This document shows, in pieces, positions 1-7,486 of a stretch of DNA of 64,000 nucleotides (the stretch's first letter is position 1; each line of letters opens with the position of its first letter). The position numbers and the translations under genes were made by a program. A model generated the notes under the pieces. That model saw nothing but the letters and a program-made list of their open reading frames with translations. It was not told the origin of the DNA and searched no databases. Source of the stretch: Maricurvus nonylphenolicus (lineage in GTDB: Bacteria > Pseudomonadota > Gammaproteobacteria > Pseudomonadales > Cellvibrionaceae); assembly GCF_042854845.1 (NCBI RefSeq), contig NZ_AP031498.1, positions 5,146,001 to 5,210,000 of the forward strand. The letters are read 5' to 3'.

Positions 1-1
1 A

Positions 2-52
2 TGGGTAGTCGCCTGGTGCGTTGTTGCCAGCCTTGCACTGATCGCCATTTAA
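2..52 (+). CDS. C-terminal tail of a membrane protein (partial)
   Basis: An open frame enters from the left edge and stops with TAA at 50-52. Its 16 visible residues are hydrophobic (W-V-V-A-W-C-V-V-A-S-L-A-L-I-A-I), as expected for the last membrane helix of a transporter or permease. It converges on the TonB receptor gene, with a hairpin between the two stops. Too little is visible to name a family, and chance openness of the frame is not excluded. Confidence 0.4.
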   Translation, partial: WVVAWCVVASLALIAI

Positions 53-53
53 A

Positions 54-101
54 TTAAAAAAGGGAAACCGCTATCCAACAAGATTCAATAGCGAGTTTCC
101 C
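54..101 (-). terminator. Rho-independent terminator of the TonB receptor gene
   Basis: The arms GGGAAACCGCTA (62-73) and TAGCG-A-GTTTCCC (89-101) pair with one bulged base. Read on the minus strand the hairpin is followed at once by a run of six T, so it ends transcription of the receptor gene. There is no T tract on the plus side. Confidence 0.8.
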
Positions 102-129
102 AATAGAGTACGGAGAAAGAATTCTCGAC

Positions 130-2493
130 TTAGAAGTTATAGGTAAAGTCTACGCCCCACATCCGAGGTTCGTTGCGGGTGTAGGAGGTTACCGCCATTG
201 GTACACCGGTACCGGCAGAAAGCGCACTGAGCACACCGTTGGCGACAGCACTGTTGTCGTCATCGCGGTAGGCTTTGTCAGTCAGATTGGTGCCCCACAC
301 AGCCACTTCCCAGGTTTCATCGGCCGAAAGCAAACTCAAGCGCGCATTCAGCAAACCGTAGGATCCGGACTCATTATCGGACTCAGTAATCACAACACCA
401 GGATCACCAACACCACTGGTAGCAGAGGTCAGAGACGCAGCAGTACTGTTGGATAAACGTTGGCTCGTGCGATAAGTGTAAGTGGTGTTAAAGCGCAGAT
501 CACCAATATCGGCGACAGGCAGTACGTAATCAATCACGGCTGTGGTTGTCCAACGAGGCGCACGTAATAGATCCTGACCTTTTGGAATCGCCACTTCACC
601 AGCATCGGTTAATACATCCTTGGCGTATTCCGTTTCCAGATAACCCACCAACAAACCCAGATTAAGACTTTCTGTGGCGGCAAATGCAATATCCAGATCA
701 ACCCCGTGGCTTTCTGCTTCTGGAGCGCTTAAATCCAGTGCAGTACCGGGTACATTCAAGTCGGCCATCTGCAACTGATAGTTTTCAAACTCTGTGAAGA
801 AAGCAGCCATATTAATGCGCAAGCGACCATCGTAGGTAGTCATCTTAACGCCAGCTTCGTAATTAGTAGTGGTCTCTTTATCGAAGGGATTAAAAGCCTC
901 ACCGGCTAGCGCAGCTGCCACGCCCACTGTTGAACCAAAACCACCAGATTTATAACCGGTTGAAACACCGGCATAGACCATAGTGTCTTCATCAACCTGG
1001 TAGTCAACAACGATACGCCCAGATACATCATCCCAATCGGCAGAATCTTTGGTCTTGCCATTTAAGAAATGATCGGGAACCGTCGCAAAAAAGGTCGCTT
1101 CAGCTTGCTGAGACGGTTTGAATTCTGAGGTTTTTTCGTCGTAGGAATAACGCAGGCCGGTGGTTAAATTTAACTTATCCGTTAAATGCCAAATCACATC
1201 ACCAAACAGCGAGTAGCTTTCGGTATCAATCAACGATTTTTGACTATCATCATAGTAGGTACCGGTCAGCGCAGAGGGCGTCATAGAAATAATGTTTGCC
1301 ATCGCAATCGCGGGTAAGGCTAACGGTTCAAGCTGCTCACCTTCACTCTTGTAGTAGTTAAAACCAGCAAACCAATCTGCTTTATCGCTAATACCACTTA
1401 AGCGGAATTCCTGTGAATACTCATCGGCTTCAATTTCGAAACGATCAACCAAAACCGGCAAGTTTAGCGTGGTGCCGTTAATGGCATCCGGAATTAATGA
1501 TAGAGAACCATTGCCCACCTGCATATCCACTTCTGCTTTGCGGTAAGAACTGATAGAGGTAAAAGTCAATTCATCCGATAAATCCCAGGTTACCTTTGCC
1601 GATAAGCCGTGAGATTTCCTTTCCACAAAGGGTTCGGCCGTCGTACCATCCAACAAACGCGTGGTACTTGGCGCCGCCTTGTCATCGATATCTTGCGTGG
1701 TAATACCGGGTGAGGCTTTTTCCAGAATATAACCGCCCTGGGTGTTGTCGACATTGGAGTAGTCGGCCGTCAACTCAACGGACAAATCCTCTTGCGCCAT
1801 CCATAACAGCTTGGCACGTGCAGTGGACTGGTCCTGTTCATACAGATCATCACCACCGTCGAGGTTTTCCTGCCAGCCATCGCGCTTGCGCAGGGAGCCA
1901 TTAACACGCAACAACAGGTTCTCGGTTAAGGGCGTGTTATACATAGCCTGCACAGTACGTAAGTCTTCACGACCTACACCAACTTTTAAACGGCCTTCCA
2001 CTTCGTCAACCGGGGCAGCAGTTGTGACATTAATAGCACCCGCTGCAGCGTTGCGACCAAACAGGGTTCCCTGTGGGCCTTTCAAGACTTCAATCTGTTG
2101 GACATCGATCATATCGCCCAGCAAATCAAAGCCACGTCCCAGATAAACACCATCCAGGTACAAAGGCACACTTTGGTCAAAACCCAATCCCAAGACAGAA
2201 GTACCGATACCACGAATGGCAATTTCAGCACCGTCCTGAACAGCGTTACCAATAGAAAGACCCGGGGTCATATTGCCAATATCGGAAATACTAACAACCG
2301 AGTTTTGTTCCAGCATATCGCTATCAATCGCCTGTACGGCGATGGGAACTTCCTGCAAACTCTGTTCGCGTTTTTGGGCGGTTACAACAATTTCTTCCAG
2401 TGTAAAGCCGTCATCAGCCAATACAGATGACGACATACTGGCAGCTACTGCAGCAGCCAGAAGTGATACTTTGAATAGTTTATTTGATGTCAT
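130..2493 (-). CDS. TonB-dependent outer membrane receptor
   Basis: This 787-residue protein is a ligand-gated outer membrane transporter energised by TonB/ExbBD. A signal peptide ends near the sequence SSVLADDG (about residue 27). It is followed by a TonB box (EEIVVTAQKRE, about 33-43), a plug domain with the IEVLKGPQGTLFGRNAAAGAINV signature split over about 135-157, and a long beta-barrel ending in the terminal phenylalanine typical of outer membrane proteins. The sequence belongs to the broad class used by marine gammaproteobacteria for varied small organics, and the substrate cannot be read from it. It diverges from an AraC-type regulator and lies beside an aromatic amine dehydrogenase operon, so uptake of an amine-related or complex organic compound is possible but only inferred. 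Confidence 0.93.
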   Translation of the reverse strand: MTSNKLFKVSLLAAAVAASMSSSVLADDGFTLEEIVVTAQKREQSLQEVPIAVQAIDSDMLEQNSVVSISDIGNMTPGLSIGNAVQDGAEIAIRGIGTSVLGLGFDQSVPLYLDGVYLGRGFDLLGDMIDVQQIEVLKGPQGTLFGRNAAAGAINVTTAAPVDEVEGRLKVGVGREDLRTVQAMYNTPLTENLLLRVNGSLRKRDGWQENLDGGDDLYEQDQSTARAKLLWMAQEDLSVELTADYSNVDNTQGGYILEKASPGITTQDIDDKAAPSTTRLLDGTTAEPFVERKSHGLSAKVTWDLSDELTFTSISSYRKAEVDMQVGNGSLSLIPDAINGTTLNLPVLVDRFEIEADEYSQEFRLSGISDKADWFAGFNYYKSEGEQLEPLALPAIAMANIISMTPSALTGTYYDDSQKSLIDTESYSLFGDVIWHLTDKLNLTTGLRYSYDEKTSEFKPSQQAEATFFATVPDHFLNGKTKDSADWDDVSGRIVVDYQVDEDTMVYAGVSTGYKSGGFGSTVGVAAALAGEAFNPFDKETTTNYEAGVKMTTYDGRLRINMAAFFTEFENYQLQMADLNVPGTALDLSAPEAESHGVDLDIAFAATESLNLGLLVGYLETEYAKDVLTDAGEVAIPKGQDLLRAPRWTTTAVIDYVLPVADIGDLRFNTTYTYRTSQRLSNSTAASLTSATSGVGDPGVVITESDNESGSYGLLNARLSLLSADETWEVAVWGTNLTDKAYRDDDNSAVANGVLSALSAGTGVPMAVTSYTRNEPRMWGVDFTYNF

Positions 2494-2613
2494 GATTACG
2501 TTGCTCTCTGTGATGCGCAGCGTTAGTCAAGCTGCACTTTTTATAGTTTTATACAGTGAAGACAAATCACACGTTCAATATAGGCTTAGATAAAGCAAGC
2601 CTCATGACTATTT

Positions 2614-2641
2614 CAGACATGAAATTGACATTTGCAGACAT
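2614..2641. promoter_or_regulatory. Direct repeats spaced 21 bp, candidate AraC-type operator
   Basis: CAGACAT occurs at 2614-2620 and again at 2635-2641 in the same orientation. The 21 bp offset is two helical turns, the usual geometry of AraC-family half-sites. The repeats lie in the 218 bp gap between the divergent TonB receptor and AraC-type genes, about 70-100 bp before the regulator's start. The nine-base core TTTCAGACA recurs at 7348-7356 ahead of the amine dehydrogenase operon. Binding is inferred. Confidence 0.4.
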
Positions 2642-2711
2642 CGTAAATACTCTTGTACTTAGCATTGCAGCCGATGTAATAATACGCGCCTTATGCAAGT
2701 AGAGAGCTTTT

Positions 2712-3731
2712 ATGGCAATACCCACTAAGCAGGTACAGCGATATATCCATCCTCGTTGGCTACAGCGCTATTTTGAAAATAAAGGGGTTGCTCCGGCACT
2801 GCTTGCCGAAGTTAGCGACCTACCGTTAGGCACCTTCACAGACGAGCATGAACCCTGGCCCCTGGATGCTTACCTAACACTTTTTGAATGGGCCTCTGAT
2901 TATTTCAACGAACCCCACCTTGGGATGAAGCTTGCCGAAAATTCAGATGCAGAAGATTTTGGCATATTGGGTTTTCTAACCATTAGTGCAACCACTTTTG
3001 GCGACCAATGCGAACTTTTCGAAAAATACCAACGCATCCTTATGCAGGGAGAAGTGTTTGAATTTTACCGCCAAGGTGATCGAATCGAAGTTCGCTTCTG
3101 TATAACCACCGGTCTCATTGACTGCGTTGCGCAAGATGTAGAATTCTCATTGGCAGTTTTAGTTAACATTATTCGGATTAACTACCAAAAAGATTGGCTG
3201 CCACTGGAGGTTCATTTTCGGCACAAACCGATCACCCAAACCAACACATACTCACCTATATTCGGGGACAATGTAGCCTTTGAGCAAGCAACAAACAGCT
3301 TTTGGATTGAAGCCTCCCTATGGGATAAAGCTTCACCCACAGCAAACGCCACATTACTCAATGTACTAAAACAACAAGCAAACAAGCTGCTAGAAGAGCT
3401 GGAAGAAAATACCGATTTTCTCGGTCATGTACGTTTTTTAATTGGCAGCTGTCTGGGAGAGCCTCAATTTAACATTGAAGTTCTAGCCAAAGAATTAAAC
3501 ATGAGCAGTCGTACTCTGCACCGCAAGCTGGCTCAGGAAAACACCAATTTCAAGGACATTAAACTTGAGCTAACCATGGATGTAGCTCGCAAGGCCCTAA
3601 GCCAGGAAGAAATCAGTATTGCAGACCTGGCACAAACTCTGGGTTATTCTGAGTCCAGTGCATTTGTGAGAGTATTTAAGCGATTGCAGGGGCAAAGCCC
3701 CCTGCAATATCGGAAACAGTATCGTCAGTAG
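2712..3731 (+). CDS. AraC family transcriptional regulator (OruR/ArgR-like layout)
   Basis: This 339-residue regulator has an N-terminal ligand-sensing domain of the Arabinose_bd type (about residues 20-210) and a C-terminal AraC double helix-turn-helix (about 235-335). The C-terminal part includes FNIEVLAKELNMSSRTLHRKL and the conserved second-helix region SIADLAQTLGYSESSAFVRV-FKR. Such proteins usually activate catabolic genes in response to a small metabolite. It diverges from the TonB receptor gene, and its stop overlaps the end of the cytochrome gene by 7 bp on the other strand. That placement makes it the likely local regulator of the receptor and perhaps of the amine dehydrogenase operon, whose promoter is about 3.5 kb away. 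Confidence 0.9.
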   Translation: MAIPTKQVQRYIHPRWLQRYFENKGVAPALLAEVSDLPLGTFTDEHEPWPLDAYLTLFEWASDYFNEPHLGMKLAENSDAEDFGILGFLTISATTFGDQCELFEKYQRILMQGEVFEFYRQGDRIEVRFCITTGLIDCVAQDVEFSLAVLVNIIRINYQKDWLPLEVHFRHKPITQTNTYSPIFGDNVAFEQATNSFWIEASLWDKASPTANATLLNVLKQQANKLLEELEENTDFLGHVRFLIGSCLGEPQFNIEVLAKELNMSSRTLHRKLAQENTNFKDIKLELTMDVARKALSQEEISIADLAQTLGYSESSAFVRVFKRLQGQSPLQYRKQYRQ

Positions 3732-4156
3732 TTATTGGCTATTTCAATCTTCTTAACCAATGCCTCTCGGGTACCGGTAAAATCCAGCACCATTGATTTT
3801 CTAAGCTGGCCCACTTCTGTTGCACTATAAGGTTCAAAACCTTTTTTCGCCGTTTCCGGGTCAAAACTTTTTAACATCCAGTTAGTAAGCTCCGCCAACT
3901 CGATATCATTGAGCTGGGATTGTGCAGCACCGGGAACCTGAATTAAAAATTCGCGGCCACCTTCAACGGTTAAAAACTTGCCCATATAGTTTGTTAACGT
4001 GGGTATCTGTCTACCCGGGTGTCCAGAGCCATCACCGGTATGACAGCCCTGGCAGTGCAATTGATAATTCACCTTTGCACGCCGATCATCAGCGTATACA
4101 GTTACAGCTGTTAACACACTCAACCAAATCACTAATAACCTAGACACTTTCATCAC
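3725..4156 (-). CDS. Periplasmic monohaem c-type cytochrome, last gene of the aau operon
   Basis: This 143-residue protein has a signal peptide ending near VYADD (about residue 22) and one haem c motif, CQGCH (C35, C38, H39). M58 or M94 could be the sixth haem ligand. It starts 10 bp after the light-chain gene, so it is the fifth gene of the same operon. In Alcaligenes faecalis the aauBEDA cluster is likewise followed by a small monohaem periplasmic cytochrome (orf-2). A role taking electrons from the amine dehydrogenase, directly or through a cupredoxin, is inferred from this position. A second ATG codon directly follows the first. Confidence 0.88.
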   Translation of the reverse strand: MMKVSRLLVIWLSVLTAVTVYADDRRAKVNYQLHCQGCHTGDGSGHPGRQIPTLTNYMGKFLTVEGGREFLIQVPGAAQSQLNDIELAELTNWMLKSFDPETAKKGFEPYSATEVGQLRKSMVLDFTGTREALVKKIEIANNY

Positions 4157-4166
4157 TCACCTCGGT

Positions 4167-4718
4167 TTACTGCACTCCCAGAACAATGGCAGTTGAACAG
4201 TTATACACTACATCCGCAGGCCCGCCTGAACACCAGTTAATATTATTGGAATTGGCAGGCATATAAGCCGGCGTGTCGTTTTCATTACGCATACACTGAC
4301 AGCGACCACAGGCACTGCGACCACAACAATCGTTGTAGGAAATAATATAATCCTTACCATCGGCAGGATTACGGCAGGTACCAATCCAGGTAATAGGCGA
4401 CATTTTGGTTCCCGGCGGACAACTGCTTTTGGTACCACCACAGCAGCTACACAGATAACCATCAATGGCACAGTAGCGCCAGTACTCACAACTTTCCGGA
4501 TTGCCTGGATCTGCTGCAGGAGAGATTTCCTGCGGCAACAAGTCGTCATCACTACTGGCATGTGCTTTGTTGTTGCTACGCCATACAGGCAGCAGAGGTA
4601 CAGCACCTCCACCGACAATCACCGTACCCAACAAGCCTACAAAACTACGCCGCGAGGTTCCCCGTGCAGTCTTTCTCGAAGCGGTTTCTGCTTTTTTATC
4701 AAGCCATTTAAATAACAT
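4167..4718 (-). CDS. aauA: Aromatic amine dehydrogenase, TTQ-bearing light (beta) subunit
   Basis: This 183-residue light subunit of a quinoprotein amine dehydrogenase oxidises primary amines to aldehydes plus ammonia in the periplasm. A long twin-arginine-type leader is visible (TSRRSF at 21-26, hydrophobic stretch 27-45). The mature part is cysteine-rich. W111 and W162 sit 51 residues apart, as do the two tryptophans that form TTQ, and D130 (W111+19) and D86 (W111-25) match the catalytic and hydroxylation-site aspartates. The segments CAIDGYLCSCCGG and ITWIGTC...GKDYIISYNDCCG...ACGRCQC resemble the Alcaligenes aromatic amine dehydrogenase far more than Paracoccus methylamine dehydrogenase (compared from memory). 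The residue after the last Cys pair is S175 where those enzymes have Thr; T176 follows. Substrate preference is inferred. Confidence 0.9.
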   Translation of the reverse strand: MLFKWLDKKAETASRKTARGTSRRSFVGLLGTVIVGGGAVPLLPVWRSNNKAHASSDDDLLPQEISPAADPGNPESCEYWRYCAIDGYLCSCCGGTKSSCPPGTKMSPITWIGTCRNPADGKDYIISYNDCCGRSACGRCQCMRNENDTPAYMPANSNNINWCSGGPADVVYNCSTAIVLGVQ

Positions 4719-4752
4719 AGGTAATCTGCTCTTTTTACTTCTTTAAATAGTC

Positions 4753-5391
4753 TTATGCGCTGGCGGTTTGCTCGGCACTGTTTTTCTCGGCACTGTTTTT
4801 CTCAACATAATAGGTTTGAACTGTTGGGGCGCCCAAGTGCTTGGCTTCTATCAAGCTCTCCAAGTGCTCACGGGTATTTACCAACCCATGACTGGTCAAA
4901 TTACCGCTTTCATCTAACAGAACACCATAGGGCAACTTACCCACTTCAAAGCCCATACCTAACTCAGTCGAAACAACATAGGGGAAGTCTTGCAAATTCT
5001 CTCGAGCAATAAATTCCTTATGCCCATTCTCATCACCATCACTGGCCAACACCAATTCCAGCCAATCACTTTCACGACGTGCTACTGATTTCAGAACCGG
5101 CAACAGCGTTTTACAGACAGGACAAGTATCAGACAGGAAAAACACCAACGTGCTTTTGGGCTTATTGAAATCACCGCCCAACGCTATCGTGCCACCGGTC
5201 AAGCTTGGCAAGGTAAAACTGGGCGCTGCCTCGCCAAGTTTCAGCTTTTGCTTATCGATGGACAAAGCGCCCACCGGAGATATGCGCTCATGCAACAAGC
5301 CGATTTGACGAACCAAAGCCAGCACCACAATAAACAGGGCAACAATGGCTAGCCAGCTAATAATATTGGAGATAATTAATGCGTTTATCAT
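4753..5391 (-). CDS. aauD: MauD-type thiol-disulfide protein for light-subunit maturation
   Basis: This 212-residue membrane-anchored protein has one N-terminal helix (about residues 3-26) and a thioredoxin-like domain (about 55-185) with the redox motif CPVC in LSDTCPVCKTLLP. MauD/AauD proteins are needed for disulfide formation and stability of the small subunit, whose many cysteines form a dense disulfide network. It lies between aauE and aauA, 34 bp before aauA. The C-terminal tail carries a short duplication (EKNSAEKNSAE) caused by a 15 bp tandem repeat in the DNA. Confidence 0.9.
   Translation of the reverse strand: MINALIISNIISWLAIVALFIVVLALVRQIGLLHERISPVGALSIDKQKLKLGEAAPSFTLPSLTGGTIALGGDFNKPKSTLVFFLSDTCPVCKTLLPVLKSVARRESDWLELVLASDGDENGHKEFIARENLQDFPYVVSTELGMGFEVGKLPYGVLLDESGNLTSHGLVNTREHLESLIEAKHLGAPTVQTYYVEKNSAEKNSAEQTASA
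4771..4800. repeat. 15 bp tandem duplication in the aauD tail
   Basis: CTCGGCACTGTTTTT is present twice in direct succession (4771-4785 and 4786-4800). It adds five residues to the disordered C-terminus of the MauD-type protein without breaking the frame. Confidence 0.85.
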
Positions 5392-5435
5392 ATCTGTTTA
5401 CCTATTTAGCTATTTACTTACGTACATCCCTGCTG

Positions 5436-5981
5436 TTATAGATCGCCATCGGCAATAGCTTGCTGTAAGCGTGTATAGCTCTGCGACAGACTATTGCTGA
5501 TAGTATAAATTAAGGTGATTACGGCTAAGCCGAACAGGATTGAACCAAAATCCAGCAGATTTAGCTGACGTGTACTTTCTGGCCATATCAACAGAGATGC
5601 CCCCAGTGCCAATACCAGATTACGAGCAACAAGAAAGCGGGTTACCGCTTGCGGCTTGCTGCCAAAATGACAACCACAGTCAGCCAGACTTCGACCACGC
5701 CAGATATTAATCGCCATACCCGAGGCATAGGCCAATAACAAACCACAAGCCAGCAACGCCCCCACTTCCCTGAAGGCCGGAATCACGAGCAGAACTACCA
5801 CCATCAGCTCTACAACCAGAATAAAACCAGCAACAATGTTCTCGAACTTTACTGGCACTATTTCATAAGCGCTCAAAGAGCCTTTGAAAGCATTCATGTC
5901 GCTAAATTTGTGCCAGGCCGCGGTGGCAAATAACTGCACAAGCGCTAGCGCAACAATCCAATTAATAACAGGGTCAAACAT
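5436..5981 (-). CDS. aauE: MauE-type membrane protein for amine dehydrogenase maturation
   Basis: This 181-residue protein has four predicted membrane helices (about residues 5-22, 45-66, 72-92 and 145-165) and a conserved CGCHFGS motif at about 122-128, between helices 3 and 4. These are hallmarks of MauE within the DoxX-like group. Together with MauD it is required for export and folding of the light subunit, and the cysteine pair may relay redox equivalents to the MauD thioredoxin domain. It is the second gene of the operon, 40 bp after aauB and 44 bp before aauD. Confidence 0.88.
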   Translation of the reverse strand: MFDPVINWIVALALVQLFATAAWHKFSDMNAFKGSLSAYEIVPVKFENIVAGFILVVELMVVVLLVIPAFREVGALLACGLLLAYASGMAINIWRGRSLADCGCHFGSKPQAVTRFLVARNLVLALGASLLIWPESTRQLNLLDFGSILFGLAVITLIYTISNSLSQSYTRLQQAIADGDL

Positions 5982-6021
5982 GGTTTACATCCTCGCTAAA
6001 CGTCTTTCAGGTTAAGCGCCG

Positions 6022-7245
6022 CTACTTCCATGGCTGAATAAGATTAGGCAAAGTGCCTATCCGGGGAATTGTGAAAATATGCTCACCGGTACTGGCGTCG
6101 TAGGTATCAAATCCCCATTTCGCCATCTTTAACAATTCTTCTTTACCTTGGGTAAAATATATCCACATCACAAACAGATGAGGCATATGGAAATTAACTC
6201 CGATACTATAAAGTCGTGGTGCAGCAGATTGGCTGACACTGATATGCCAGGCGGGGTTTTCCAACTCCAGCATATTGATACGCTTTTTGGTTTTTAGATC
6301 GTAAACCCAAACTTGATCGGTTGCGTCTTCAAATTCCTCTGGGCCACCTTGAATCATCAGAACATATAAATGCTGACTGGCTTTATGGATAGCCAGATTT
6401 TGCATACCACCGATACGCCAATTATCTTCGCGTTCTTCTTTGGTTAAAAGATCCCACTTATCGGTTGTAATATTGCCATCGGCAGCGGTAGTAAACTGAT
6501 AGACATGGCTCTGCTGAGACACGTGATACCAACTGTTATCAACACGAACGCCTGAGTTAGTTACCGGGTCAATCTGTGGATTAAAAGAAGGTGCACGCCG
6601 AGAGCGTTTGGCCAACTGCCCCTGATCGTCCAGCTCAATATTCATAAAACTGCCGTCGGCACAGATCACATTAAAACGGCGATCACCAATAGCGTAGACG
6701 TTGGTACAGCCAGGCACTTCGATTTCAGCCGTAAACTCTCGCTTATCCAGGTCAACAATACTCAGTGATGTTGCCGGCGTGACATTGACTACAGCGAGGA
6801 ATTTTTCATCATCGGTTAACGCTGAAGTACCCTGGGGTTTTACCGGCGTCATGCGTTTACTGGGAATAATCACTTCACCGGTATTCTCTAGAGTTATGGG
6901 ATCATAGAAGGCCACCACATCGGTACGCTTGCCACGGGTTCCCCGCTCAAAGTAGGTCTCGGCGGAGATAATTTCGTTGCGCTTTTTTGGCAGTATCACA
7001 CCGCCATACCAGTAACCGGTATTCAGGGCTCCCAGATACTTGCCTTTATCGACATCGATGAAATAGGCCCGCCCCTCAGCAGCATAGGGAATCTGCATAT
7101 CAGACACGGTAACGATATTGGTCTCGAAGCGGGACGGCATAACTTCGTGTTGCCCCACCTCTTCCATCGGCAGCTCCGCATTCACTGAGACAGTACCGAA
7201 GCTAAAGGCTAACAAGGAGGAAATTAAGGATGTTGTTCTCTTCAT
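6022..7245 (-). CDS. aauB: Aromatic amine dehydrogenase heavy (alpha) subunit
   Basis: This 407-residue secreted seven-bladed beta-propeller subunit pairs with the TTQ light subunit in an alpha2beta2 enzyme. A signal peptide ends near SVNAELP (about residue 23). Recognisable family segments include TYFERGTRGKRTDVVAFYDP and ATSLSIVDLDKREF. The length fits MauB/AauB. It is the first gene of the operon aauB-E-D-A-cytochrome. No mauF, mauG, mauL, mauM or mauN homologue lies in the cluster, which matches the Alcaligenes aau cluster and differs from classical mau clusters. The enzyme would supply aldehyde and ammonia from phenylethylamine-type amines, which is an inference. Confidence 0.9.
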   Translation of the reverse strand: MKRTTSLISSLLAFSFGTVSVNAELPMEEVGQHEVMPSRFETNIVTVSDMQIPYAAEGRAYFIDVDKGKYLGALNTGYWYGGVILPKKRNEIISAETYFERGTRGKRTDVVAFYDPITLENTGEVIIPSKRMTPVKPQGTSALTDDEKFLAVVNVTPATSLSIVDLDKREFTAEIEVPGCTNVYAIGDRRFNVICADGSFMNIELDDQGQLAKRSRRAPSFNPQIDPVTNSGVRVDNSWYHVSQQSHVYQFTTAADGNITTDKWDLLTKEEREDNWRIGGMQNLAIHKASQHLYVLMIQGGPEEFEDATDQVWVYDLKTKKRINMLELENPAWHISVSQSAAPRLYSIGVNFHMPHLFVMWIYFTQGKEELLKMAKWGFDTYDASTGEHIFTIPRIGTLPNLIQPWK

Positions 7246-7354
7246 AATTCTGCATCTGTTTATCTCGCCCTCGACGAGGGCTGGCAGAGATTACTGTAAG
7301 AAAAACGCCTTATTGAATCATGACTTCTTCCGCCTAAAAATTGATATTTTCAGA

Positions 7355-7371
7355 CAAGATTGTCCATCTTG
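7355..7371. promoter_or_regulatory. Inverted repeat upstream of aauB
   Basis: CAAGAT-TGTCC-ATCTTG is a perfect six-base inverted repeat with a five-base spacer, 110 bp before the aauB start and overlapping the end of TTTCAGACA, a sequence shared with the araC/TonB promoter region. Its position suits an operator. No strong promoter consensus was found beside it. The remainder of the 241 bp gap (7246-7486) shows a short palindrome GCCCTCGACGAGGGC near 7267 and nothing else. Confidence 0.35.
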
Positions 7372-7486
7372 ATTATTTAACTTAAATCAGCACCATTATT
7401 ATTCGACCACCCCTCACGATTGATGATTACGAGGTGTCGGCCACTCTGGAAACATGCGACCACACTCTGCACTGCTACCATAAAAG

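Noticed and set aside
4167..7245. Assignment as methylamine dehydrogenase (mauBEDA)
   Set aside because: Gene order without mauF/mauG, the trailing monohaem cytochrome and the CSCCGG and WIGTC light-chain segments agree better with aromatic amine dehydrogenase. The substrate is still not proven.
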